A stretch of 64,000 bases of DNA from Burkholderiales bacterium (GCA_020248865.1 JADCGS010000034.1:1-64000), one strand, 5' to 3'. Shown: positions 40,035-49,889, counted from the stretch's first letter. Numbers and translations are program-made. The notes: generated by a model from the letters alone, not told the origin.

Positions 40035-41039
40035 TCAGGCGCGCGCCAGTGCCGCGAAGGCGGTGCGGTGGAAGCGCCAGAACTCGTCGCCCAGCGCGTC
40101 CATCAGGGCGAGGGTGCTGTGGCCCACGCCCGGCAACTCAAGGTACTCGTGCGGGATCGCCAGGGCTTGCAGGTGCCGCTGGAAGTCGCGGTTGGCGGGC
40201 AAGGTGTCGTCGGCGCCGCCGATCAGTTGCCGCAGCAGCAGCGCACCGCGCGGGCTGGCCGCATGGGCCTGCGCCAGCGTCCACGGACTGTTGGCAATGA
40301 AGTACGGCTGCTCGCCACCGTACACGGTGGCCAGGATCCGCTCGCGCTCGGCGGCCTTGGCGGGCGGCCCGACCTCGGCCTGCAAGGTCTGCTGCAGCGG
40401 GCCGGCTCCCAGCAACGAGGCTGCAGCAAAGCGGTCGGCGTACCGGAAGCCGAGGCGCGCGGCGCCGTAGCCGCCCATGCTGAATCCTTCGACCAGCCGC
40501 GCCTCCCGCCGCGCGAGCGTGCGCAGCCCGGCGTCGACGTGCGGCAGCAGTTCGCCCATCAGCACCGACTCCATCGGTACCCGGCCGTCGCGCGAGTCGA
40601 CCCACATGCTGTCGGCCATGCCGTTGGGAAAGACGACGATGCAGGCCGGCAACAGGCTGCGCCGGATCGCGGTATCGAAGCGCTGTGCCAGCGGCGCGAT
40701 GCCCGTCGCGCCGCCGCCACTGCCGTGCAACCAGTAAAGCACGGGAAAGCGCTGCGCCGGATCGAGCTCGTAGGCGGGCGGCAGGTAGACGTGGTAGTCG
40801 ACCGTCGCCCGCGCGACCGCGCTGTCGAACTGCCGGTACTGCACCCCTGGGGCTTGCACCGGTCCGGTGGTCCAGACGGGCGTCGGCCCGGTGCCGGGCG
40901 TTGCGGGCGTCGGCGTCGACGCGGTGGATCCGCCACCGCAGGCGGCTAGGACCAGTGAACCGGTGCCGCCCAGCAGCAGCCGTCGACGCGCGTGGCGCGC
41001 TTGGAGGTGACCCGAATGGCTTCCGCGGCAGACGATCAT
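40035..41039 (-). CDS. Esterase D-like alpha/beta hydrolase lipoprotein
   Basis: The 334-residue protein carries a signal with lipobox LAACGGG (Cys near residue 34) after an Arg-rich start, then a putative-esterase fold. It has VDYHVYLPPAYELDPAQRFPVLYWLHGSGG and the nucleophile elbow GFSMGGYGAAR; the late His is in GVGHST. This is the family of esterase D and antigen 85. It should be anchored in the outer membrane. The chosen ATG at 41039 gives the export signal, while the open frame extends further without support. Confidence 0.85.
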   Translation of the reverse strand: MIVCRGSHSGHLQARHARRRLLLGGTGSLVLAACGGGSTASTPTPATPGTGPTPVWTTGPVQAPGVQYRQFDSAVARATVDYHVYLPPAYELDPAQRFPVLYWLHGSGGGATGIAPLAQRFDTAIRRSLLPACIVVFPNGMADSMWVDSRDGRVPMESVLMGELLPHVDAGLRTLARREARLVEGFSMGGYGAARLGFRYADRFAAASLLGAGPLQQTLQAEVGPPAKAAERERILATVYGGEQPYFIANSPWTLAQAHAASPRGALLLRQLIGGADDTLPANRDFQRHLQALAIPHEYLELPGVGHSTLALMDALGDEFWRFHRTAFAALARA

Positions 41040-41252
41040 GACAGCACACTCTGACTTCCGACCTTCGGCATTGTGGTGGCAATACCGACGGTGGGCAAGC
41101 GCAGGCCGGCGAGCATTCGTCACTGGAAACCGTCTCCGACCGCCGTCGCCGGCAAGCTGCGAGAGGAGCAGACCGGCGAGTGGCCCCGCGCTGCTCCGGG
41201 CGCGACGTCCCAGGCCCATAGAATGCGCGGCTTTCCTGCCTTCGAACCGCGC

Positions 41253-42149
41253 ATGCGCTTCGTCCTCGCTGTCCTGTCCGCCCTCGTCTTCGCTGCTGCG
41301 GCAATGGCGCAGACCACGCCCGCCGCCGCCCAGCGGGGCTTCTGGTGGGAGGCCACCAAGGGCAACCAGCGCGTGCTGCTGATGGGCACGCTGCACGTCG
41401 GCCGCGCCGACTTCTATCCGCTGCCGCCCGATGCCATGCGGCGGCTGCGCGAGGCGGCGGTGATCGCGGTGGAGGCCGACGTCTTCAACGTCGCCAAGAC
41501 CGGGCCGATCGTGCAGCGCATGGCGTTCTATGCCGACGGCGAGCCGGGCCTGGACGCACGGCTGCCGGCCGAGCTGCGGCGGCGGGTCGAAGCGGCTGCC
41601 CGCCGCGCCGGGCTGGAGGCCAGCCGCCTGTGGCGCATGAAGCCGTGGATGCTGGCCAACACGCTGGTGCTGCTGGAAGCGGTCCGCAGCGGCTTCACGC
41701 CGGCCTTTGCCACCGAGTCGTTCCTGTTCGAGTTCACGCAGCAGACCGGCAAGCCGATCGCCGAGATCGAGTCGCTCGAGGCCCAGTTGCGCATCTTCGA
41801 GCGCGCCCCGGCCGAGTTACAGATCGTCTACCTGGAGCAGGTGCTCCAGTCGATGGAAAGCGGCGAATCCGCGCGCGAGGTGACGCGCTTGGTGGACGCC
41901 TGGTCGCGCGGCGACGCGGCTGCCATGGAGGCGCTGCTGGCCAAGATGCGCGCGGGCTCGGCGCCGGCCGACCGTTTTGTCATGGAGCAGGTCATCGACG
42001 GCCGCCATCCGGCGATGGTGGCGGGCATCGAGCGCATGGCCGCCAGCGGCCGGCTGCACGTGGTGGCGGTGGGCGCGCTGCACTTCTTCGGGCCCAACGG
42101 GCTGGTCGAGCTGTTGCGCCAGCGCGGCTTTGCCGTGCGCCCGCTCTGA
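41253..42149 (+). CDS. TraB/GumN family protein, exported
   Basis: The 298-residue product has a signal peptide (VLAVLSALVFAAAAMAQ). The family motif LLMGTLHVGRADFYPLP is followed by AVEADVFN, and a late GALHFFGPNGLVELLRQRGF. The GxxH and late H motifs are the putative metal ligands of TraB/GumN proteins, proposed to be Tiki-like proteases. It is followed with no spacer by pdeM. The start was chosen as the ATG before the signal peptide. Confidence 0.88.
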   Translation: MRFVLAVLSALVFAAAAMAQTTPAAAQRGFWWEATKGNQRVLLMGTLHVGRADFYPLPPDAMRRLREAAVIAVEADVFNVAKTGPIVQRMAFYADGEPGLDARLPAELRRRVEAAARRAGLEASRLWRMKPWMLANTLVLLEAVRSGFTPAFATESFLFEFTQQTGKPIAEIESLEAQLRIFERAPAELQIVYLEQVLQSMESGESAREVTRLVDAWSRGDAAAMEALLAKMRAGSAPADRFVMEQVIDGRHPAMVAGIERMAASGRLHVVAVGALHFFGPNGLVELLRQRGFAVRPL

Positions 42150-42833
42150 ATGCACGGGCAACTCGCGGTCGATCTGGCCGGCACGCCCGCCACGCTGCTG
42201 GCGCAGCGCGCGCTGCTGCTGCCGCACGCCGCCGGCCCGGCGCTGGTGGTGGCCGACGTGCACTTCGGCAAGGACGCCACCTTCCGCGCCCGCGGCATTC
42301 CGGTGCCGCAGGGCAGCGCCGCCGGCGACCTGGCGCGGCTGTCGGCGCTGCTGGCGGCCACGGCCGCGCGCACGCTCGTGTTTCTCGGCGACCTGCTGCA
42401 CGCGCGCGAGGCGCAACAGGCCGCCCTGCAGAGGCAACTGGCGCACTGGCGCGGGCAGCACGCCGGCGTCGAGATGCTGCTGGTCGAAGGCAACCACGAC
42501 CGCCACGCCGGCGCGCCGGCCGCGGCGGCCGGCATCCGCGTCGTCCACGAGCCGTTCGCCTGGGATGGCCTGGCGCTGTGTCACCACCCGCAGCGGGTGG
42601 CCGGGGCGCACGTGCTGGCCGGCCATCTGCACCCCTGCGTGCGGCTGACCGGCCGGGCCAACGATCGCCTGCGACTGCCCTGTTTCTGGCTGCAGCCGGG
42701 GCTTGCCATTCTGCCTTCGTTCGGCGAGTTCACCGGCGGGGCCAGCATCGGGCGTAGCGAAGGCGACCGTGTCGTCGCAGTGGCCGAAGACCGGCTCTAC
42801 GAGCTGCCGCCGCTGCCGGCCCGCGCCGCCTGA
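42150..42833 (+). CDS. pdeM: Ligase-associated DNA damage response endonuclease PdeM
   Basis: The 227-residue calcineurin-type metallophosphoesterase has the five motifs: ADVHFGKD (Asp36, His38), FLGDLLHAR, EGNHDRH, CHHPQ and AGHLHPC. The ending with FGEFTGG fits PdeM, which is usually found with a DNA ligase and the Lhr2 helicase; neither is in this window. It starts directly after the TraB/GumN stop codon, so the two are probably one transcript. Confidence 0.9.
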   Translation: MHGQLAVDLAGTPATLLAQRALLLPHAAGPALVVADVHFGKDATFRARGIPVPQGSAAGDLARLSALLAATAARTLVFLGDLLHAREAQQAALQRQLAHWRGQHAGVEMLLVEGNHDRHAGAPAAAAGIRVVHEPFAWDGLALCHHPQRVAGAHVLAGHLHPCVRLTGRANDRLRLPCFWLQPGLAILPSFGEFTGGASIGRSEGDRVVAVAEDRLYELPPLPARAA

Positions 42834-43085
42834 ACGGGCCGGCGCGGCGCTCTTGCCGCGTCGGTTGCACCAGCGGCCCGGCGCGGCGGCAGCAAGTGCT
42901 CCGGCGGCGCCATGGCCCGCGCGTTCGGCGGCTGCGCCGCTGGCCCGCGCCGGTCGCGTGGGCGCCGGCAACACGACCAACAACCTGGCGGGGAACGCGA
43001 CGCCAATGGCGCCGGCGAAGCTGCCGGGGCAAGCGACCGCCGTTGCTGTGTTGCAGCAATAGGCGCTCCGCTCTAGGCGCGCGGT
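42834..43085. other. Intergenic stretch without a supported gene
   Basis: Very GC-rich sequence between pdeM and the TetR promoter. Small open frames on both strands have no ribosome site or recognisable product. No terminator with a T-run and no repeat was seen. Confidence 0.6.
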
Positions 43086-43139
43086 TTGACATTGCGCGTG
43101 TCCTCGGAAATAGTACGGTCGTTCGATTTTGTTCGAACG
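43086..43139 (+). promoter_or_regulatory. Sigma-70 promoter and inverted-repeat operator of the TetR gene
   Basis: TTGACA (43086-43091) and AATAGT (43109-43114) are 17 bp apart, the best promoter match in the window. Just after the -10 lies an inverted repeat CGTTCGA-N6-TCGAACG (43120-43139), which fits a dimeric TetR-type operator at the transcription start. Local base composition is lower in GC than the flanks. Autorepression by the TetR protein encoded 70 bp downstream is inferred. Confidence 0.75.
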
Positions 43140-43207
43140 TTCGTCATATTTTCCCGTCCGCCGCCGGCAGCCTTTCTGCCGCTGGCGGTCGGCAAGCGCA
43201 AAGCCCG

Positions 43208-44056
43208 ATGTCCCTGCTGCCATCCCTGTCGCTGCTGCCCGCCGCCCTGCGCCTGCGCAAGGGCGACGTCACGCGCGCGGCCATCCTCGAGGCAGCGCTG
43301 CACATCGCCCGGCGCGACGGCCTCGAGGGCCTGACCATCGGCGCGCTGGCCGACCAGCTCAGGATGAGCAAGAGCGGGGTGTTTGCGCACTTCGGTTCGC
43401 GCCAGGACCTGCAGCTGGCGGTGCTCGGCGAGTACGCGCGGCTGTTCCTGGCCGACGTGCTGGCCCCGGCGGTGCGCGAGCCGCGCGGCCTGCCGCGGCT
43501 GCGGGCGCTGCTGGAGAACTGGCTGCGCGTGCTCGGCCGCGAGCTCGAAGAGGGCTGCCTGATGATCGCCGGCGCCAGCGAGTACGACGACCGCGCCGGC
43601 AGCCTGCACGACGCGATGGTGCACATCGTCACCGGCTGGAAGAACGAGCTGCTGCGGGCCATCGAGCAGGCGCGCGACGAGGGCCATCTGGCGTCCGACC
43701 TCGACGCCGAGCAACTGGTCTTTGAGATCTACGGCCTGATGCTGGTGGCCCACCACGACGCACGACTGCTGCGCAGCCGCGACAGCCTCAAGCGCGCCCG
43801 CGCCGGACTGGCCCGGCTGCTGGACAGTTTTGGCACTGCCGCAGGGAAGAAATCGCTGCAAGTTGCGCGGCCGCCTGCCGCGCCGAAGGCGCAGGCCCAG
43901 CCGAGGCCGGGTCGTGCCAAGGGCGCCGCAGGCGCCCGGCCGTTGCTCTTGAAGAAGGGTCGGTCGCCCGGCCGCCCGAAGACCGACCCTCCAACTTCAG
44001 CCAAGCGCGTGCACCTGCGACCCGAAGGGTCGCGTACACGCGCTTCGGGAGACTGA
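43208..44056 (+). CDS. TetR-family regulator of the fatty-acid gene block
   Basis: The 282-residue protein has a TetR helix-turn-helix at about residues 18-65 (TRAAILEAALHIARRDGLEGLTIGALADQL, then RMSKSGVFAHFGSRQDLQLAVL). A ligand domain follows to about residue 200. The last 70 residues are basic, Ala/Pro-rich and unlike TetR proteins. They are partly encoded by a dispersed two-hairpin element (43956-44045), so the natural C-terminus may have been shorter. The neighbouring beta-oxidation genes suggest an acyl-CoA type effector. Confidence 0.88.
   Translation: MSLLPSLSLLPAALRLRKGDVTRAAILEAALHIARRDGLEGLTIGALADQLRMSKSGVFAHFGSRQDLQLAVLGEYARLFLADVLAPAVREPRGLPRLRALLENWLRVLGRELEEGCLMIAGASEYDDRAGSLHDAMVHIVTGWKNELLRAIEQARDEGHLASDLDAEQLVFEIYGLMLVAHHDARLLRSRDSLKRARAGLARLLDSFGTAAGKKSLQVARPPAAPKAQAQPRPGRAKGAAGARPLLLKKGRSPGRPKTDPPTSAKRVHLRPEGSRTRASGD
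43956..44045 (-). repeat. Two-hairpin dispersed element, copy 2
   Basis: On the minus strand the core hairpin (arms 44045-44027 and 44023-44003, loop of 3 nt) is followed by a 12-nt linker (44002-43991). A second hairpin follows, AGGGTCGGTC/GACCGACCCT as seen on the plus strand (43956-43965, 43981-43990). The core repeats GTGTACGCGA on the short arm and GTGCACCTGCGA on the long one (as rc), as in copy 1. The outer stem (AAGCGC) differs from copies 1 and 3 but still pairs. Here it overlaps the 3' end of the TetR frame. The box present in copies 1 and 3 is not evident. Confidence 0.8.
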
Positions 44057-44057
44057 C

Positions 44058-45869
44058 ATGCCCGTCTACACGCCCCCCCTGAAAGACCAGCGCTTCGTGA
44101 TCCACGAGCTGCTGGGCGCCGTCGATCTGCTCCAGCGCATGCCGCGCTACAAGGACATCGACGCCAACACCATCGACCAGGTCGTCGAGGCCGCCGGCCA
44201 GTTCTGCGCCGAGGTGCTGTTGCCGCTGAATCGCAGCGGCGACGAGGAAGGCTGCAGCTACGACGCCGCCACCCGCAGCGTGCAGGCGCCGCGCGGCTTC
44301 AAGGAGGCCTACGACCAGTATCGCGAGGCCGGCTGGCAGGGGCTGGCCGCCGACGAGGAGTATGGCGGGCAGGCGCTGCCGCACGTGCTGCAAATCGCCT
44401 TCTATGAGATGCAGTACTCGACCAACCAGGCCTGGTCGATGTACCCGGGCCTGACCATCGGCGCCAGCGAGTGCCTGCACGCGCATGGCTCGGCCGAGCA
44501 GAAGGCGCTGTACCTGCCCAAGCTGGTCAGCGGCCAGTGGACCGGCACCATGTGCCTGACCGAGCCGCACTGCGGCACCGACCTGGGCATGCTGCGCACC
44601 AAGGCCGAGCCGCAGGCCGACGGCAGCTACCGCATCACCGGCAACAAGATCTTCATCTCCAGCGGCGAGCACGACCTGGCCGGGAACATCGTACACCTGG
44701 TGCTGGCGCGCCTGCCCGACGCGCCGGCCGGCACCAAGGGGATCTCGCTGTTCGTCGTACCGAAGTTCGTGCCGCAGGGTTCTGGCGCGGACGCCACGGT
44801 GGGTGCGCGCAACGGCATCTGGTGCGGCGGCCTCGAGCACAAGATGGGCATCCATGGCAACGCCACCTGCCAGATGGTGCTGGACAACGCCACCGGCTGG
44901 CTGGTGGGCGAGGCCAACAAGGGCCTCAATGCCATGTTCGTGATGATGAACGGTGCGCGCCTGGGCGTGGGCGTGCAGGGGCTGGGCATCAACGAGGTCG
45001 CCTACCAGAACGCCGCGGCCTATGCGAAGGACCGCCTGCAGGGCCGCTCGCTGTCGGGTGTGAAGTCGCCGGGCACGCCGGCCGACCCGATCATCCACCA
45101 CGCCGACGTGCGCAAGATGCTGCTCACGGCGCGCGCCTACGCGGAAGCCGGCCGCGCTTTTGCCTACTGGGTCGCGCTGATGGCCGACCAGCAGTTCCAC
45201 GCGGCCGACGAAGAAGACCGCAAGTTCGGCGCCGACATGATGGCGATGATGACGCCGATCGTGAAGGCGTTCATGACCGACAACGGCTTCCTGTGCGCCT
45301 CGCAGTGCCTGCAGGTGTTCGGCGGCCACGGCTACGTGCGCGAGTGGGGCATGGAGCAGTTCGTGCGCGACGCCCGCATCAACATGATCTACGAGGGCAC
45401 CAACACCATCCAGTCGCTCGATCTGCTGGGCCGCAAGGTGCTGATGGACAACGGTGCCAAGCTGAAGAAGTTCGGCAAGCTGGTTGCCGAGTTCATCGAG
45501 GAAAATGGCACCGTGGTCGAGATGAACGAGTTCGTCACGCCGCTGGCCGACCTCGGCGACAAGGTCACCAAGCTCACCATGGAACTCGGCATGAAGGCCT
45601 TCGCCAACCAGGACGAGGCGGGTGCCGCGGCGGTGGACTACCTGCGGGTGGTGGGCCATCTCGTCTACGCCTACTTCTGGGCCCGCATGGCGCGGCTGGC
45701 GCTCGACCGCATCAAGGCCGACGGCGACCGCGTCGATCCGTTCTACCCGAACAAGCTCATGGTGGCGCGCTTCTACTTCCAGCGGCTGCTGCCGGAGACC
45801 GCCTACCACATCCGCTCGGCCCGCTCGGGCGCGCGCAACCTGATGGAACTGCCGGCCGAGGCGTTCTGA
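44058..45869 (+). CDS. Acyl-CoA dehydrogenase (FadE-type, with C-terminal extension)
   Basis: This FAD enzyme performs the first step of fatty-acid beta-oxidation. The 603-residue protein has an extra N-terminal helix pair ([22 protein letters not shown]), the substrate loop ([19 protein letters not shown]), the FAD motif ([20 protein letters not shown]) and the catalytic Glu in [15 protein letters not shown]. The long C-terminal region (about 470-603) is typical of the ~600-residue group. It opens a run with the HAD-ECH and thiolase genes. Confidence 0.95.
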   Translation: MPVYTPPLKDQRFVIHELLGAVDLLQRMPRYKDIDANTIDQVVEAAGQFCAEVLLPLNRSGDEEGCSYDAATRSVQAPRGFKEAYDQYREAGWQGLAADEEYGGQALPHVLQIAFYEMQYSTNQAWSMYPGLTIGASECLHAHGSAEQKALYLPKLVSGQWTGTMCLTEPHCGTDLGMLRTKAEPQADGSYRITGNKIFISSGEHDLAGNIVHLVLARLPDAPAGTKGISLFVVPKFVPQGSGADATVGARNGIWCGGLEHKMGIHGNATCQMVLDNATGWLVGEANKGLNAMFVMMNGARLGVGVQGLGINEVAYQNAAAYAKDRLQGRSLSGVKSPGTPADPIIHHADVRKMLLTARAYAEAGRAFAYWVALMADQQFHAADEEDRKFGADMMAMMTPIVKAFMTDNGFLCASQCLQVFGGHGYVREWGMEQFVRDARINMIYEGTNTIQSLDLLGRKVLMDNGAKLKKFGKLVAEFIEENGTVVEMNEFVTPLADLGDKVTKLTMELGMKAFANQDEAGAAAVDYLRVVGHLVYAYFWARMARLALDRIKADGDRVDPFYPNKLMVARFYFQRLLPETAYHIRSARSGARNLMELPAEAF

Positions 45870-45904
45870 CCGAACGCGACACGCCGCCATTCGAGGAGAC
45901 CCCG

Positions 45905-48322
45905 ATGTCCAACTTCATCGTCCGCAAGGTCGCCGTGCTGGGCGCTGGCGTGATGGGCGCGCAGATCGCCGCGCACTGCGTCAACGCCAAGGTGCCGGTG
46001 CTGCTGTTCGACCTGCCCGCCAAGGACGGCCCCAGGAATGGCGTGGTCCTGAAGGCGATCGAAAACCTGAAGAAGCTCAATCCGGCGCCGCTCGGCAGCA
46101 AGGACGACGCGCAGTTCATCGAGGCGGCCAACTACGAGGAGCACCTGGAGCTCTTGCGCGGCTGCGACCTCATCGTCGAGGCGATCGCCGAGCGGATGGA
46201 CTGGAAGCACGACCTGTACCGCAAGGTCGCGCCGTACGTGCGCGCCGACGCGATCTTCGCGTCCAACACCTCGGGCCTGCCGATCGAGGCCCTGGCGCAG
46301 GTGATGGACGCGGACCTGAAGGCCCGTTTCTGCGGCGTGCACTTCTTCAACCCGCCGCGCTACATGCACCTGGTGGAGCTGATCCCGACGCCGGCCACCC
46401 GCCCGCAGATCCTCGACGATCTGGAGACTTTCCTCACCAGTACCCTCGGCAAGGGCGTGGTGCGCGCCAAGGACACGCCCAATTTCATCGCCAACCGTGT
46501 CGGCATCTTCGGCATGCTGGCCACCATCAAGGAGGCCGAGAAGTACGGCATCCCGTACGACGTGGTCGACGACCTGACCGGCGCCAAGCTCGGCCGCGCC
46601 AAGAGCGCCACGTTCCGCACCGCCGACGTGGTGGGGCTGGACACGATGGCGCACGTCATCAAGACCATGCAGGACACGCTGCCGGCCGGCATCGACCCGT
46701 TTGCCGCCCACTTTGCCACGCCGCCGGTGCTCAAGGCGCTGGTGGACAAGGGCGCGCTCGGCCAGAAGTCCGGCGCCGGCTTCTATCGCAAGGAAGGCCG
46801 GACCATCAAGGTGCTCGACCCGAAGCGCGCCGACTACGTGGACAGCACCGGCAAGGCGGACGACCTGGTGGTGCGCATCCTGAAGAAGAAGGACGCGGCC
46901 GAACGGCTGAGGCTGCTGCGCCAGACCGATCACCCGCAGGCGAAGTTCTTGTGGGCCATTTTCCGCGACGCCTTCCACTACATCGCGGTGCACCTGGAGT
47001 CGATTGCCCAGACGGCGCGCGACGTCGACTTTGCCCTGCGCTGGGGCTTCGGTTGGACAACCGGTCCGTTCGAGACCTGGCAGGCCGCCGGCTGGAAGCA
47101 GGTGGCCGAGTGGGTGCAGGCCGACATCGACGCCGGCGAGGCGCTGTCCAGGGCGCCGCTGCCCCGCTGGGTGTTCGAGGGCGAAGTGGCGCGCAACAAC
47201 GGCGTGCACTCGGCCGCCGGCTCGTGGAGCCCGGCACGCCAGGCCTTCGTGCCGCGCTCCGAGCTGCCCGTCTACGCGCGCCAGATCGTGCGCGCGCCGC
47301 TGCTGGGCGAAGGCGCGCCGACCGGCCACGCTGTCGGCACCACGCTGCACGAGGACGGCGACGGCCGCATCTGGACGCTCGATCAGGGGCTCGGCGCCGA
47401 GGTGCTCGTGTTCTCGATCAAGAGCAAGATGCACGCGATCGGCCCCGGCGTGACGGCCGGCCTGCTGAAGGCGGTGGAGATGGCCGAGGCCGGCTACCGC
47501 GGGCTGGTGATCTGGTCGCCCGACGAGCCGTTCTCGGTCGGGGCGGACCTGAACGCCATGCTGCCGGTCTTCATGGCCGGCGGTGCCAAGGCGATCGGCC
47601 CCGAGGAGAAGAAGCTGCAGGACGCCTTCATGCGCCTGAAGTACGCGCAGGTGCCGGTGGTTGCCGCCGTCAGCGGCATGGCGCTGGGCGGCGGCTGCGA
47701 GCTGCTGCTGCACTGCGCCCGGCGCGTGGCCAGCCTGGAGAGCTACATCGGCCTGGTCGAAGTGGGTGTGGGCCTGATACCGGGCGCCGGCGGCCTCAAG
47801 GAGGGCGCGCTGCGCGCCGCGCAACTGGCCCAGCAGGCCGGCCAGACCGACGTGTTCCCTTACCTCAAGGGCTGGTTCCAGAACGCGGCGATGGCCAACG
47901 TCGGCAAGAGCGCGCTGGAGGCGCAGCAGATGGGGTATCTCAGGCCCGACGACGTGATCGTCTTCAACAGCCACGAACTGCTGTGGACGGCCATCGGTCA
48001 GGCCTTTGCCATGCACGCCTCGGGCTACCGCCCGCCGCTGCGGCCGCGCGGCTTTCCGGTGGCCGGCGACGATGGCATTGCCACCATCAAGGCCCAGCTC
48101 GTCAACCTGCGCGACGGCGGCTTCATCAGCGCGCACGACTTTCTCATTGCCGGCTTCATCGCCGAGGTGATGTGCGGCGGCGACGTCGAGCCCGGCACGC
48201 TGGTGGATGAGCAGTGGCTGCTGGACCTCGAGCGCAAGTTTTTCGTCCAGCTCGTGGCGCATCCCAAGTCGCAGGAGCGCATGATGGGGATGATGCAGAC
48301 CGGCAAGCCGGTTCGTAACTGA
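45905..48322 (+). CDS. Bifunctional 3-hydroxyacyl-CoA dehydrogenase/enoyl-CoA hydratase
   Basis: The 805-residue enzyme has the dehydrogenase part first (KVAVLGAGVMGAQIAAHC, NAD site; SNTSGLPIEAL; FCGVHFFNPPRYMHLVELIPT) and the hydratase part last (about 500-700, GLVIWSPDEPFSVGADLNAML ... GMALGGGCELLLH). This order is that of FadN (Bacillus) rather than the E. coli FadB order. With the acyl-CoA dehydrogenase before and the thiolase after, it forms a complete beta-oxidation set. Confidence 0.95.
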   Translation: MSNFIVRKVAVLGAGVMGAQIAAHCVNAKVPVLLFDLPAKDGPRNGVVLKAIENLKKLNPAPLGSKDDAQFIEAANYEEHLELLRGCDLIVEAIAERMDWKHDLYRKVAPYVRADAIFASNTSGLPIEALAQVMDADLKARFCGVHFFNPPRYMHLVELIPTPATRPQILDDLETFLTSTLGKGVVRAKDTPNFIANRVGIFGMLATIKEAEKYGIPYDVVDDLTGAKLGRAKSATFRTADVVGLDTMAHVIKTMQDTLPAGIDPFAAHFATPPVLKALVDKGALGQKSGAGFYRKEGRTIKVLDPKRADYVDSTGKADDLVVRILKKKDAAERLRLLRQTDHPQAKFLWAIFRDAFHYIAVHLESIAQTARDVDFALRWGFGWTTGPFETWQAAGWKQVAEWVQADIDAGEALSRAPLPRWVFEGEVARNNGVHSAAGSWSPARQAFVPRSELPVYARQIVRAPLLGEGAPTGHAVGTTLHEDGDGRIWTLDQGLGAEVLVFSIKSKMHAIGPGVTAGLLKAVEMAEAGYRGLVIWSPDEPFSVGADLNAMLPVFMAGGAKAIGPEEKKLQDAFMRLKYAQVPVVAAVSGMALGGGCELLLHCARRVASLESYIGLVEVGVGLIPGAGGLKEGALRAAQLAQQAGQTDVFPYLKGWFQNAAMANVGKSALEAQQMGYLRPDDVIVFNSHELLWTAIGQAFAMHASGYRPPLRPRGFPVAGDDGIATIKAQLVNLRDGGFISAHDFLIAGFIAEVMCGGDVEPGTLVDEQWLLDLERKFFVQLVAHPKSQERMMGMMQTGKPVRN

Positions 48323-48397
48323 GTGATCGCCGATCAACCGCTGAATGAGGGGCTGACCGGGCCCCAGCGCAAGCTGGGCAGACCGATCAGGCCCAGA

Positions 48398-48418
48398 GGC
48401 CAGCGCGCCGCGCTGGCC
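48398..48418. other. Perfect hairpin between dehydrogenase/hydratase and thiolase genes
   Basis: Two 10-nt arms (GGCCAGCGCG and its complement) enclose a single base. A second weaker stem (CCCCC/GGGGG) follows near 48428-48445. No T-run follows, so this is not a standard terminator; it could set the transcript level of the thiolase gene or guide processing. Confidence 0.5.
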
Positions 48419-48486
48419 CCGTCGTGCTCCCCCAGCCAGCAGGGGGTGCTCCGAAACTGGCAGCCTCATCGTTGGAGTCAGGAAAG

Positions 48487-49683
48487 ATGAAGCAACTGCA
48501 AGACGTCTACGTCGTCGCCGCTACCCGCACCCCGATCGGCAAGGCGCCCAAGGGCGCGCTGCGCCAGATGCGGCCGGACGACCTGCTGGTCCATGCGATC
48601 GCGCATGCCATGAAGCAGGTGCCCAGCCTCGACCCGGCCGCAGTCGAGGACGCGATCATCGGCTGCGCCATGCCAGAGGCCGAGCAGGGACTGAACGTGG
48701 CGCGCATCGCGGTCCTGCTGGCGGGCCTGCCCTGCACCACCGGCGGCGTGACGGTCAACCGCTTCTGCGCCAGCGGCATCACCGCCGTGCAGATGGCGGC
48801 CGACCGCATCCGCTGCGGCCAGGCCGAGGTGATGCTGGCCGGCGGCACCGAGTCGATGAGCCTGGTGCCGATGGGCGGCGTCAAGCCCTCGTTCAACCCG
48901 CACATTTTCGACCGCGACGAGAACGTCGGCATTGCCTATGGCATGGGCATGACCGCCGAGAAGGTCGCCGCGCAGTGGAAGGTGTCGCGCGAGGAGCAGG
49001 ACCAGTTTGCGCTGCGCTCGCACCAGAAGGCGATTGCCGCGCAGCAGGCCGGCGAGTTCAACGACGAGATCGTGCCGATCGATGTCGTGAGCAAGGTCGC
49101 CAACCTGTCCAGCGGCGAGGTCGAGGTCAAGACCCGCAGCATGAAGCTCGACGAGGGCCCGCGCGCCGACACCACGCTGGAGGCGCTCGCCCGGCTCAAG
49201 CCCGTGTTCGCGGCCAGGGGCTCGGTCACGGCGGGCAACAGCTCGCAGACCTCCGACGGCGCCGGCGCGCTGCTCCTGTGCAGCGAGCAGGCGCTCAAGC
49301 AGTTCAGCCTCGAGCCGCTGGCGCGATTCCTCAGCTTTGCGGTCAAGGGCGTGCCGCCGGAGATCATGGGCATCGGCCCCAAGGAGGCGATCCCGCTGGC
49401 GCTGCGGCTGGCCGGCATCCGCCAGGACGACCTCGACTGGATCGAGCTCAACGAGGCGTTTGCCGCGCAGTCGCTGGCGGTGATCAAGGACCTGGGCCTC
49501 GACCCGGCCAAGGTCAACCCGATGGGCGGCGCCATTGCGCTCGGCCACCCGCTCGGCGCCACCGGCGCGATCCGTGCGGCCACCGTGGTGCACGCCCTGC
49601 GCCGCCGCAAGCTCAAGTACGGCATGGTCACGATGTGCGTGGGCACCGGCATGGGCGCGGCGGGAGTATTTGAATCGGTGTGA
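48487..49683 (+). CDS. fadA: Acetyl-CoA acyltransferase (thiolase)
   Basis: The 398-residue thiolase has the nucleophile Cys94 (NRFCASG), His354 (GHPLGATG) and the second active Cys384 (CVGTGMG). It cleaves 3-ketoacyl-CoA, completing the beta-oxidation spiral with the genes upstream. ATG 48487 follows GGAAAG. The stop codon lies inside the first arm of a two-hairpin element. Degradative rather than biosynthetic action is inferred from the neighbours. Confidence 0.95.
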   Translation: MKQLQDVYVVAATRTPIGKAPKGALRQMRPDDLLVHAIAHAMKQVPSLDPAAVEDAIIGCAMPEAEQGLNVARIAVLLAGLPCTTGGVTVNRFCASGITAVQMAADRIRCGQAEVMLAGGTESMSLVPMGGVKPSFNPHIFDRDENVGIAYGMGMTAEKVAAQWKVSREEQDQFALRSHQKAIAAQQAGEFNDEIVPIDVVSKVANLSSGEVEVKTRSMKLDEGPRADTTLEALARLKPVFAARGSVTAGNSSQTSDGAGALLLCSEQALKQFSLEPLARFLSFAVKGVPPEIMGIGPKEAIPLALRLAGIRQDDLDWIELNEAFAAQSLAVIKDLGLDPAKVNPMGGAIALGHPLGATGAIRAATVVHALRRRKLKYGMVTMCVGTGMGAAGVFESV

Positions 49684-49798
49684 GGTGTACACGATGGCTC
49701 CGCCATCGCACGTGCACCTCACACTGCCAGAGCTTGTTCAACCTCGCTGGTGCAGCCAGACGAAGTTGAAGCGGATGGCGGCTCTCGCGTCGCTTTGC
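49680..49798 (+). repeat. Two-hairpin dispersed element, copy 3
   Basis: The core hairpin has a 19-nt arm (49680-49698), 3-nt loop and 21-nt arm (49702-49722), with the conserved GTGTACACGA on the short arm and TCGCACGTGCAC on the long one. A 14-nt linker and a second hairpin TTCAACCTCG/CGAAGTTGAA (49737-49770, with an inner CTGG/CCAG pair) follow. A box GCTCTCGCGTCGCTTTGC (49781-49798) then matches that of copy 1 at 16 of 18 positions. The thiolase stop TGA (49681-49683) is part of the first arm. Confidence 0.8.
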
Positions 49799-49889
49799 CG
49801 CCATGAACGTGCGCTCCCGCGGGCTTTGCTCGCTTTGAGCGCGCTTGTGGCTTGGCTCGTACCGCAGGTCTTGGTCGGAAAGGGGTTCT

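Noticed and set aside
42896-43207. N-terminal extension of the TetR gene in the same frame
   Set aside because: The extension would cross the promoter and operator and precede the normal TetR N-terminus; start set at 43208.
45803-48469. 888-codon frame opposite the dehydrogenase/hydratase gene
   Set aside because: Antisense shadow of a complete fatty-acid oxidation gene.
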